Below are positions 14,819 through 20,479 of a DNA stretch of 20,479 bases, piece after piece. The stretch comes from DATEFF01 sp964586395 (lineage in GTDB: Bacteria; Patescibacteriota; Saccharimonadia; Saccharimonadales; EFPC-124): positions 1 through 20,479 of the forward strand of contig CAZPGP010000019.1 in NCBI GenBank assembly GCA_964586395.1, in the 5' to 3' direction. Made by a program: the position numbers and the translations under genes. Positions within the stretch are counted from its first letter, which is position 1, and each line of letters begins with the position of its first letter. The notes beneath the pieces are model-generated. The model had not been told where the DNA came from. It worked only from the letters and a program-made list of their open reading frames with translations, and made no database searches.

Positions 14819-14836
14819 AAAGCACGGGCCTAAGAG

Positions 14837-14849
14837 CTTATGCTATAAT
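14837..14849 (+). promoter_or_regulatory. Extended -10 promoter of the minor-pilin operon
   Basis: CTTATGCTATAAT, identical over 13 bases to the pilM promoter, ends 8 nt before ATG 14858. The predicted transcription start lies at or next to the start codon, and no Shine-Dalgarno is present. This predicts a leaderless first cistron. Confidence 0.65.
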
Positions 14850-14857
14850 GCTGACAA

Positions 14858-15619
14858 ATGGGTCAACAGCGCAGCGAGGGTTTTACCATCATTGAAATAA
14901 GCCTATTTTTGGGCATTAGCGCCTTACTTTTGGCGGTTGCTTTGGTGGGCACTGGCCTCAGCATTCGAACCACGCGCTTTACGGACAGCACGCGTTCGCT
15001 GCACGCTTACGTTCAGCAGCAGTACGATGAACTATTGAACGGTGTGAACGCACGCTTTGGCACCGAAGCTTGTAACTCGGGGACTATTAGCACTGGGTCC
15101 AACCAAACCCCAGGGACAAGCAACTGCCTGCTGATGGGCCGCCTGATCGTCTTCTCGCAGGATGCGACTAACGTCACGACTTACGGCATTATTGGCGTCG
15201 AACCAGCCACTCCGGACTATAGCCAATCTGACGAACAGCTCATTTATAACTTCACGCCAACCATCGTGAGGAGCGTCGGGGTAGAGAACTTCGACATCCC
15301 ATGGCGTGCCTCTATATCCGGCAGCAAGCGCACCATCGACAGCCGCGCAGTAGACGCGGTGGCACTGATTCGCAGCCCTCGTTCAACACGCATCGTCAGC
15401 TATGTATTCAAGGAGCCTTCAACCAGCTATGCTCTCGCTCCGTTGATTAACCCTGGTGTAGGCGCTAACGCCAACAACATCAGCAAAGCCGCGAACTTCT
15501 GCATAAGTAGCGCCGATGGTCTCGGCTCACCGTCCAAGTTGATGATTTCTGGTGGCCAGGGGCAAGATGCGATCAGCATTGCATTTGATGCACTTGTAGG
15601 GGACTGCAATGGCACGTAG
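14858..15619 (+). CDS. Prepilin-like minor pilin 1
   Basis: This 253-aa protein has a prepilin leader of 8 residues (MGQQRSEG) before FTIIE, with Phe+1 and Glu+5. The hydrophobic helix spans about 11-33. The remaining ~220 residues are a globular, Ser/Thr/Asn-rich domain that I do not recognise. It contains Cys residues, including one pair flanking a Gly/Ser-rich loop (ACNSGTIS and SNCLLMG). It is much larger than the major pilin, as minor pilins often are. It is first in a four-gene overlapping cluster. The start is fixed by the leader length and by the promoter 8 nt upstream. The downstream gene overlaps its last 11 nt. Confidence 0.85.
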   Translation: MGQQRSEGFTIIEISLFLGISALLLAVALVGTGLSIRTTRFTDSTRSLHAYVQQQYDELLNGVNARFGTEACNSGTISTGSNQTPGTSNCLLMGRLIVFSQDATNVTTYGIIGVEPATPDYSQSDEQLIYNFTPTIVRSVGVENFDIPWRASISGSKRTIDSRAVDAVALIRSPRSTRIVSYVFKEPSTSYALAPLINPGVGANANNISKAANFCISSADGLGSPSKLMISGGQGQDAISIAFDALVGDCNGT

Positions 15620-16166
15620 TAATCAGCGCGGCGATACGCTCGTCGAGGTTTTGATGGCGATCGTGGTGCTGAGCGTTGTTATCGTTGGCGCTATCACTAT
15701 GATGTCGCGTGGCCTCAAGGCGTCTCAGATCGCGGTAGAGCACACCCAGGTTCGTATGCAGATCAACTCGCAGCTCGAGATGTTGCGCTATCTGCGCGAC
15801 TCATATATCACCGACCCTACGAGCACGCCAGCTCAGCGTTGGACATCTCTATTTGGAGGGTCGCCAACCTATGCTAATACGACCAACTCCAACTACAGCG
15901 ATACAACCTGTTCGGTCACCAGCGGTAAGACCGGCTTTTACCTGACGCAGTCTGGTGCTAACGTAGCCATCAACCTGTTCAATCCAGCAACCCAGCCAGC
16001 TGCGCATGCCCTAGCTGGCCAGGGACTGTGGATGGAAATGACCAGATCGAGCGGGATTTCCCCAGCATATGTGGATATCTTGGTTCGAGCCTGTTGGTCA
16101 GGAATTGGCGACGCGGCCGATCAACAATCTGTAACAGCGATTCGACTCTATGACCCAGCGCATTAA
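15609..16166 (+). CDS. Prepilin-like minor pilin 2 (PilV/GspI-like leader)
   Basis: This 185-aa prepilin has the leader MARSNQRG cleaved before DTLVE. Glu+5 is present, but the +1 residue is Asp instead of Phe, a known variation among PilV/GspI-like minor pilins of Gram-positive-type systems. The hydrophobic helix (VLMAIVVLSVVIVGAITMM) is followed by an amphipathic helix typical of this class (QINSQLEMLRYLRD). The C-terminal domain has Cys residues and no recognised family. It overlaps the first minor pilin by 11 nt and the third by 17 nt, indicating tight translational coupling. AGGGGA lies upstream of the start. Confidence 0.85.
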   Translation: MARSNQRGDTLVEVLMAIVVLSVVIVGAITMMSRGLKASQIAVEHTQVRMQINSQLEMLRYLRDSYITDPTSTPAQRWTSLFGGSPTYANTTNSNYSDTTCSVTSGKTGFYLTQSGANVAINLFNPATQPAAHALAGQGLWMEMTRSSGISPAYVDILVRACWSGIGDAADQQSVTAIRLYDPAH

Positions 16167-16788
16167 TTCATACCAGAAACAGGCCGAGCAGGGTTTCACG
16201 ATTGTGGAGCTGATCTTGGCGACGGCGTTTATTGCTTTCATCCTTATATTTATGTTGTCGACGATGTTGCAGGTTATGAGCAATTACAACAAGGGTTTGG
16301 CTGTGAAGCAGATTAACCAGACGGCACGAACGGTAGAGGACGAGCTAAGCCGATTAATCCAGAACACCGACACGACTGCAATCAATACTTCACGCATCGC
16401 GAACGGCCGTGTTTGCCTTGGTGGCGTGAGCTACGTCTGGAATGTTCGCAACACCACGACCAACCAGTACACCTCTGGCGGTCCGGTCAAGCTGGTGCGC
16501 GTGAACGACGCCGGTGGCGCGCTCTGTGGTGCTGGTCTTCCGGCTGTTAACCCAGCTAATGCCTCTGAGTTGTTGAGTGGCCAGATCTGGGTACAGCAGA
16601 TGAATGTGACTGTCAGTGCCAATCAGAAGTTAGCTGATATTACTATCAGCCTGTCGACGGCTGCGCCAAACCAGCCAACTGGCACCGATGCGGTCTTGGG
16701 CACTATCTGCGATGGCAGCAAAGACAGCCAGTACTGCGCCATTGCAACATTTACGACCACAGTAGCGACGAAGAACGGAGGAGGCTAG
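16150..16788 (+). CDS. Prepilin-like minor pilin 3 (PilW/GspJ-like)
   Basis: This 212-aa prepilin has a 15-residue leader ending ...AEQG before FTIVE, with Phe+1 and Glu+5. The hydrophobic helix spans about 17-38 and is followed by a long polar helix containing QINQTARTVEDELSRLIQ, the segment typical of PilW/GspJ-like minor pilins. The remainder is beta-rich with several cysteines. It begins inside the previous gene (17-nt overlap) and is followed 3 nt after its stop by the fourth pilin-like gene. Family assignment beyond 'prepilin-type N-terminus' is inferred from helix pattern and order. Confidence 0.82.
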   Translation: MTQRINSYQKQAEQGFTIVELILATAFIAFILIFMLSTMLQVMSNYNKGLAVKQINQTARTVEDELSRLIQNTDTTAINTSRIANGRVCLGGVSYVWNVRNTTTNQYTSGGPVKLVRVNDAGGALCGAGLPAVNPANASELLSGQIWVQQMNVTVSANQKLADITISLSTAAPNQPTGTDAVLGTICDGSKDSQYCAIATFTTTVATKNGGG

Positions 16789-16791
16789 ATC

Positions 16792-17961
16792 ATGAGGCAA
16801 AATAAAACGGGCGAGCAGGGGTTTGTGTCGCTATTCACGGTAATATTCTTTATGCTGTTGATTACGATTATTACGGTCGGATTCCTGCGAATCATGGCCA
16901 TCGAACAGCGTCAGGCGCTCGATAACGACTTGACGGCCAGTGCCGAGGCCGCAGCCCAATCAGGCGTGGAAGACGCCAAGCGAGCTATTCTGAAATACAA
17001 CTCACTGCCAGACGGTGACCCGCTCAAAGCGCAGCTTCTAACCGCGCTGACATCTACAGGCTGTGACGCGTTATTCACAAACGCTTCGGTTCGTGCCGCC
17101 CTCAATATTAATAATGACGGCAGCATCAACAACCAGCCTGGCTTGAACGAGTTCTATACTTGCCTCAGCGTGAACCTCAACACCGCTGACTATGTAGGGC
17201 AGGCAAGTGCTGGCAAGAGCGAGTTCATTCCACTGCGGACAGAAGGTGGCGCTCGCTTCGACCAAGTCATGGTCTCTTGGCATCTGGCGAGCCAAACTAT
17301 CGGCAACGACGGTGACGGTCAACCTGCAAACTATGCGCCTGGCCTACAGCTACCACCAGTAACTGGCGGCGCAAACAGCTGGGCGACTCGAGGATATCCT
17401 GCTTATCTTCGCGTCGAACTGTACGGTTACCCCAACGGCAGCTTCGGCCGTGGTGGTATCGACACGTTGAGCCGCACGGTCTTCCTCGTGCCAAATGCTA
17501 GTGGTAACGCGGCAGCCGTACCATCGACCACACCGATCAACGTCGGCACAGTCGACCCTCGCGGCATGAACCAGAACAAGATCAACCTCGTCGGTGTTCG
17601 CTGTAACGGTACGCCACCAAACGTCCCAATTGGCACCTACGCTTGTACGGCAAGGATCGAGCTAGAGGCCAGCCAGCCAAGTACCAGTAACAACTACTTC
17701 TTGCGCGTAACACCTCTGTACGGCTCGACACACTTCCGCCTACAGATGTTGCGTACAAATGCCGTTGTGAACTTCAGCGGAGTGGAGCCGGTTATCGACT
17801 CGACTGGCCGCGCCAGCGACGTCTTCCGTCGTATCCAGACGCGTGTCCGCCCAGACAACCTGTCTAACTTGCCAGAGTACGCAGCCGAAACTGCAGGCGA
17901 TGTCTGTAAGACGATGCAGGTGAGTGACGGTAGCTACTATCAGGGCAATATCTGCCCGTAA
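16792..17961 (+). CDS. Prepilin-like minor pilin 4 (PilX/GspK-like, lacks Glu+5)
   Basis: This is a 389-aa protein, the largest of the cluster. The leader MRQNKTGEQG is followed by FVSLF: the conserved Glu at +5 is replaced by Phe, as in GspK-type tip subunits, which lack the charge needed for packing under another pilin. The hydrophobic segment is at about 11-32. It is followed by a helix rich in Ala/Glu (LTASAEAAAQSGVEDAKRAILKY), typical of PilX/GspK-like proteins. The large domain is beta-rich with Cys and unrecognised. GGAGGAGG precedes the start. As the last and largest member it may cap the pilus or its priming complex. Confidence 0.82.
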   Translation: MRQNKTGEQGFVSLFTVIFFMLLITIITVGFLRIMAIEQRQALDNDLTASAEAAAQSGVEDAKRAILKYNSLPDGDPLKAQLLTALTSTGCDALFTNASVRAALNINNDGSINNQPGLNEFYTCLSVNLNTADYVGQASAGKSEFIPLRTEGGARFDQVMVSWHLASQTIGNDGDGQPANYAPGLQLPPVTGGANSWATRGYPAYLRVELYGYPNGSFGRGGIDTLSRTVFLVPNASGNAAAVPSTTPINVGTVDPRGMNQNKINLVGVRCNGTPPNVPIGTYACTARIELEASQPSTSNNYFLRVTPLYGSTHFRLQMLRTNAVVNFSGVEPVIDSTGRASDVFRRIQTRVRPDNLSNLPEYAAETAGDVCKTMQVSDGSYYQGNICP

Positions 17962-17985
17962 TCGGATATTTCGTACAGGAGAAAT

Positions 17986-18008
17986 CCCGGCCTCGCAGCC
18001 GGGTTTTT
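17986..18008 (+). terminator. Intrinsic terminator of the minor-pilin operon
   Basis: CCCGGC (17986-17991) and GCCGGG (17998-18003) form a perfect 6-bp GC stem with loop CTCGCA, followed by TTTTT (18004-18008). On the minus strand the same hairpin follows the xer stop with only a weak tail (ATTTC), so it may serve both convergent units. Confidence 0.88.
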
Positions 18009-18009
18009 C

Positions 18010-18945
18010 TTATACAGCGCCTTCTTGTTCTGGGCTTAGGTCCTTATGGAACCGCTCGTGGACTTCCTTCAGGTGAGGGTCGGTGACGTGCGTGTAAATC
18101 TGTGTCGTGCTGATGTTGCTGTGGCCCAGCATTGTCTGGACGGAGCGTAGATCTGCGCCGTTCATCAGAAGGCCGGTCGCAAATGAGTGACGCAGGGTGT
18201 GTGGTGAGACTTTCTTGGTAATGCCCGCTAGTCCCGCATAATGGGCGACGAGCCTTTGGATACTTCGTGGGGTCAAGCGACCGTAGTCGCCGCTGTTGTC
18301 GGTCTGCTCTGCGCCGCCGTACCGGATGAAGAGCGGTCGCAGGTTGTCCGATCGAACTACCAGATAGTCAGAGATCAACAGCGCCGCGTCCTCACTAATA
18401 AACACTGGTCGGTCCTTCTGACCTTTACCGCGAACCATAAATTCCCGGCGTTTTAGATTCACCGTGTCGCGGTTCAGCGCTACCAGCTCCGATACGCGCA
18501 GGCCGCTAGAGTAGAGGAGCCCGATGATAGCTCGGTCGCGCAGGCCAATTTTGTTGTTGCTTGGAACGGCCGAGAACAGACGCCGAAGTTCGTCTTCGTT
18601 GAGGAAGCTCACTTGCTTGCGGGCGACTCGAGGAAGCTCGATCTTATCAGGGGCAAGCGCTTCGATGCCTTGCTTGGAGCAAAATTTCAAGAAGCTACGC
18701 AGTGCAATCAAGTGATATGCCTGTGTTAGTTTGGACAAGTCTTCGCCATTCTCATTCTGATAGCGGGCGAGCCAAAGCCGCCATTTGCGGATCAGCTCGT
18801 TGTTGACCTTGTCGATTTTGACGTCGCCAGCAAAGTCGACAAGGCGATTCAAATAGAGGTGGTAGTTCTCGGAAGTCTTCTGGGACCGGTTTTGTTCTAC
18901 CTCCAGATATTCCAGGAAATCGATGATGAGTTCCGAAATATACAT
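18010..18945 (-). CDS. xerC: Xer-type tyrosine recombinase
   Basis: This is a 311-aa site-specific recombinase of the XerC/XerD/XerA type, which resolves chromosome dimers at dif sites with help from FtsK. The N-terminal SAM-like core-binding domain covers about residues 1-90. The catalytic domain covers about 110-300 with a full active set: Arg150 (SSGLRVSEL), Lys174 (VRGKGQKDR), His249 and Arg252 (HTLRHSFAT), His275 (LGHSNIST) and Tyr284. Length is typical of Xer (about 300) rather than of phage integrases. No dif-like site or integrated element is visible beside it, and whether it is the sole Xer cannot be told from here. The symbol is nominal, since XerC, XerD and XerA cannot be separated by eye. 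It is divergent from uppP. Confidence 0.92.
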   Translation of the reverse strand: MYISELIIDFLEYLEVEQNRSQKTSENYHLYLNRLVDFAGDVKIDKVNNELIRKWRLWLARYQNENGEDLSKLTQAYHLIALRSFLKFCSKQGIEALAPDKIELPRVARKQVSFLNEDELRRLFSAVPSNNKIGLRDRAIIGLLYSSGLRVSELVALNRDTVNLKRREFMVRGKGQKDRPVFISEDAALLISDYLVVRSDNLRPLFIRYGGAEQTDNSGDYGRLTPRSIQRLVAHYAGLAGITKKVSPHTLRHSFATGLLMNGADLRSVQTMLGHSNISTTQIYTHVTDPHLKEVHERFHKDLSPEQEGAV

Positions 18946-18955
18946 CGTGATTACC

Positions 18956-18964
18956 AGTATACCA
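18956..18964 (-). promoter_or_regulatory. Extended -10 promoter of xer
   Basis: On the minus strand TGGTATACT (TGn plus TATACT) ends 10 nt before the ATG at 18945. This predicts a leader of about three bases. Confidence 0.5.
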
Positions 18965-19019
18965 CTTACGCTTGAGGTGGCCAGGGGAACCAGGCATGGT
19001 CTGCGGAGCGAGAATAGAT

Positions 19020-19025
19020 TACAAT
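19020..19025 (+). promoter_or_regulatory. -10 box of uppP; fixes the start at 19033
   Basis: TACAAT ends 7 nt before ATG 19033. An upstream in-frame GTG at 19027 lies one base from the -10 box and so could not be in the transcript. This supports the ATG as the start and predicts a leaderless mRNA. Confidence 0.45.
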
Positions 19026-19032
19026 AGTGCTA

Positions 19033-19827
19033 ATGAGTATTTTTGAATCTATCATCCTGGGCATTATCCAGGGTTTAACCGAGTTTATACCTGTCTCAAG
19101 TTCTGGCCACGAGGTATTGGCCGTGCACTTCTTTGGTGCAGCGCATGACCATTTGTTCTTGGAGTTTATCAATGCCGGTACGGTGTTGGCGCTGCTGATT
19201 TTCTTCCGCAAGCGTATCATCGGCATCTTGCACGACATATTCGTGAAGCGTAACTTCCGCTTAGCACGAAATATCATCATCTCGGCCGTGCCCGCTGGTG
19301 TCGTGGGCTTTACCTCTGCAAGTGTCATAGAGACGAATAGTTTCTTCTCGAACCCATGGGTTGTGTCGGTTATGATGCTTGTCGTCGGTATCGTAATGAT
19401 CCTGCTCGAGAAGTTCCCGCGACTTAGCGACAAGAAGGATGGGGAAGCGCTGAGCGGCAAGCGAGCACTGGGCGTGGGCCTGGCGCAGGTTGTTGCACTT
19501 ATCCCAGGTACATCGCGCTCTGGGTCGACTATCATTGCGGGACGCCTGATGGGCCTGAGCCCTGCTGCTGCGGCCGAATACAGCTTTTTGCTATCGATAC
19601 CAATTATGCTCGGCGTGCTCGTCAAATTGGCTCTGAAGGATTCTGACCGTGCATACTTTTTCGCCAACCTGACACCTATCCTGGTTAGCAACGCTTTTGC
19701 GCTGGTGAGTGGTTTGCTGGCCGTCGGATTCCTCATGCGCTATTTGGCACATCATGACCTCAAAGCTTTCGGCTGGTACCGCGTTGGCCTAGCAGTGGTC
19801 GTTATGGGAGTACTTCTGTTACAATAG
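19033..19827 (+). CDS. uppP: Undecaprenyl-diphosphate phosphatase UppP (BacA family)
   Basis: UppP is a 264-aa integral membrane phosphatase that converts undecaprenyl diphosphate to the monophosphate, recycling the lipid carrier for peptidoglycan and other wall polymers. It also confers bacitracin tolerance. The signature motifs are intact: QGLTEFIPVSSSGH near the N-terminus with catalytic Glu17, and PGTSRSGSTI at 158-167 with Arg162. About seven to eight hydrophobic helices are present. Length is typical. The ATG at 19033 begins MSIFESIILGIIQG as in the family, and the promoter argues against the GTG two codons earlier. A small wall-bearing cell would need this even if most wall precursors are scavenged. 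Confidence 0.95.
   Translation: MSIFESIILGIIQGLTEFIPVSSSGHEVLAVHFFGAAHDHLFLEFINAGTVLALLIFFRKRIIGILHDIFVKRNFRLARNIIISAVPAGVVGFTSASVIETNSFFSNPWVVSVMMLVVGIVMILLEKFPRLSDKKDGEALSGKRALGVGLAQVVALIPGTSRSGSTIIAGRLMGLSPAAAAEYSFLLSIPIMLGVLVKLALKDSDRAYFFANLTPILVSNAFALVSGLLAVGFLMRYLAHHDLKAFGWYRVGLAVVVMGVLLLQ
19817..19825 (+). promoter_or_regulatory. Extended -10 promoter of ndk inside the uppP 3' end
   Basis: TGTTACAAT (TGn plus TACAAT) overlaps the last codons of uppP. The predicted start near 19832 gives a leader of about 41 nt. A TAGGTG/CACCTA hairpin spans 19825-19844 (loop 19831-19838) in the early leader. AGGAG at 19854-19858 is 14 nt from ATG 19873, which is long for a Shine-Dalgarno. Confidence 0.4.
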
Positions 19828-19872
19828 GTGAGAATTAGCACCTAATGATAAGCAGGAGATGGACTCACTTTT

Positions 19873-20394
19873 ATGGAGCGAACCCTAGTTGTATTAAAGC
19901 CAGACACGATTCAGCGCGGACTCGTCGGCGAAATTGTTACTCGTTTTGAGCGCGCTGGCCTCAAGATCGTAGCCATGCGGATGGTCTCACCAGATGAAGA
20001 GCACTTCCACAAGCATTACGAAGGCATTAGCCAGTTGATCAGCCGATGGGGTGAAGAGATTTACCACATCACCCTCGCTCAAATGACCGAAGGCCCAGTT
20101 GTAGCCATGGTCCTCGAAGGCGTCGAGGCCGTCGAGCATGTCCGCAAGATGGTTGGTAAGACTGACCCTAAAGAGTCAGCACCTGGCACCATCCGTGGTG
20201 ACTACACCCACATCACCCGTGCGTACACCAACCCGCGCGGGGCTACACTGCCAAACATCCTGCACGCATCTGGCGACGCGGACGAAGCAAAGCAAGAGAT
20301 TGCATTGTGGTTCGACGCTGCAGACGTCTACGACTACGACGCAGCACACCAGAAGGCCGTTATTGGCCGCGTTCCAGAGAAGAACGAACAGTAA
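19873..20394 (+). CDS. ndk: Nucleoside diphosphate kinase (enlarged form)
   Basis: NDK transfers the gamma-phosphate from NTP to NDP through a phosphohistidine and balances nucleotide pools. The N-terminus TLVVLKPDTIQRGLVGEI is canonical, with the active-site Lys. The catalytic His131 sits in NILHASGDADEA, corresponding to NxxHxSD. GTIRGDY and GPVVAMVLEG are the other signatures. At 173 aa it is about 20-30 residues longer than standard bacterial NDK. The additions lie around residues 55-70 (SRWGEEIYHITL), between GTIRGDY and the His motif (THITRAYTNPRGATLP), and in a C-terminal extension. Archaeal-type and Patescibacterial NDKs carry similar insertions as far as I recall. It lies 45 nt after uppP and is followed by a hairpin and a tRNA. 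Confidence 0.95.
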   Translation: MERTLVVLKPDTIQRGLVGEIVTRFERAGLKIVAMRMVSPDEEHFHKHYEGISQLISRWGEEIYHITLAQMTEGPVVAMVLEGVEAVEHVRKMVGKTDPKESAPGTIRGDYTHITRAYTNPRGATLPNILHASGDADEAKQEIALWFDAADVYDYDAAHQKAVIGRVPEKNEQ

Positions 20395-20400
20395 TCACTC

Positions 20401-20427
20401 ACGGCCAGCCCTGAAAGCTGGCCGTTT
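20401..20427 (+). terminator. Hairpin after ndk
   Basis: ACGGCCAGC (20401-20409) pairs perfectly with GCTGGCCGT (20417-20425), a 9-bp stem with a 7-nt loop. Only a short TTT (20425-20427) follows, so it is a weak-tailed terminator. The tRNA begins 3 nt later. Confidence 0.7.
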
Positions 20428-20429
20428 AT

Positions 20430-20479
20430 GCCCCGGTAGCTCAACGGATAGAGCAAGCCCGTCCTAAGGGAGAGGTTGT
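20430..20479 (+). tRNA. tRNA, probably Arg(CCU), partial (cut by the window end)
   Basis: GCCCCGG (20430-20436) is the 5' acceptor strand. TA follows, then a D-arm GCTC-AACGGATA-GAGC (20439-20454) with canonical GG. The anticodon loop reads GTCCTAA with CCT at positions 34-36, pointing to Arg, and AGGTT fits the variable loop. The anticodon stem is odd: only CCC/GGG pairs, and the two outer positions are A-G and G-A mismatches, while position 32 is G instead of a pyrimidine. The 3' half lies beyond the window, so acceptor and T-arm pairing cannot be tested. Confidence 0.65.

Noticed and set aside
18010..18945. Xer gene as an integrase marking a mobile element
   Set aside because: Length and motifs fit housekeeping Xer; no att repeats, tRNA target or cargo genes are adjacent. 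The tRNA at 20430 is over 1 kb away beyond uppP and ndk.
19027..19032. GTG start two codons upstream of uppP ATG
   Set aside because: It is only one base after the -10 TACAAT, so it could not be in the mRNA from that promoter; the family start matches ATG 19033.

Overview
The window looks like a chromosomal piece of a Patescibacteria/CPR bacterium, most likely Saccharibacteria (TM7) or a close relative. This rests on recognition of gene content and protein style, not on a search. The standard code is used: UGA is a stop, though only once among 23 genes. GC content is roughly half by eye. The type IV pilus (T4P) set has inner-membrane parts but no secretin (PilQ) or PilP/PilF lipoprotein, as expected for a monoderm cell. 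No insertion sequences, CRISPR arrays, phage genes or long repeats were seen.

Layout. (1) 42-3225: housekeeping genes. tlyA (+) converges on a minus-strand run ychF > DUF2797 > NUDIX hydrolase. The tlyA and NUDIX stop codons overlap in a shared CTAG. (2) 3335-6079: a two-gene unit, a membrane-anchored TPR protein followed with zero spacing by a 719-residue exported, multidomain, cysteine-containing protein that I cannot name. (3) 6144-12948: the pilus motor operon pilM-pilN-pilO-(80 aa TM protein)-pilB-pilT-pilC, tightly packed with 1-4 nt overlaps or short gaps. (4) 12949-13424: a GC-rich island holding a 78-aa Arg/Pro-rich basic ORF with a strong Shine-Dalgarno and a GTG start. (5) 13425-13925: a self-contained major-pilin unit with its own -35/-10 promoter and an intrinsic terminator. 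(6) 14006-14818: prepilin peptidase pilD. (7) 14858-17961: four overlapping or abutting prepilin-like genes, probably the minor-pilin priming complex. (8) 18010-20479: a Xer tyrosine recombinase (-), divergent from uppP (+), then an enlarged nucleoside diphosphate kinase and the 5' part of a tRNA, probably Arg(CCU), cut by the window edge.

How it works together. PilD would cleave and methylate the major pilin and the four minor prepilins. PilB powers extension and PilT powers retraction through PilC, with PilM/N/O as the alignment scaffold. Such pili could serve surface or host-cell attachment, twitching or DNA uptake in a small, host-dependent cell. The 719-aa exported protein next to the operon is a candidate pilus-associated or surface adhesin, on context only.

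The most striking sequence-level pattern is that almost every transcription-unit head has a -10 box (TATAAT, TATACT, TACAAT or TATGAT) ending only 6-10 nt before the start codon. This predicts leaderless or nearly leaderless mRNAs. The major pilin and ndk are clear exceptions with leaders of about 40 nt.
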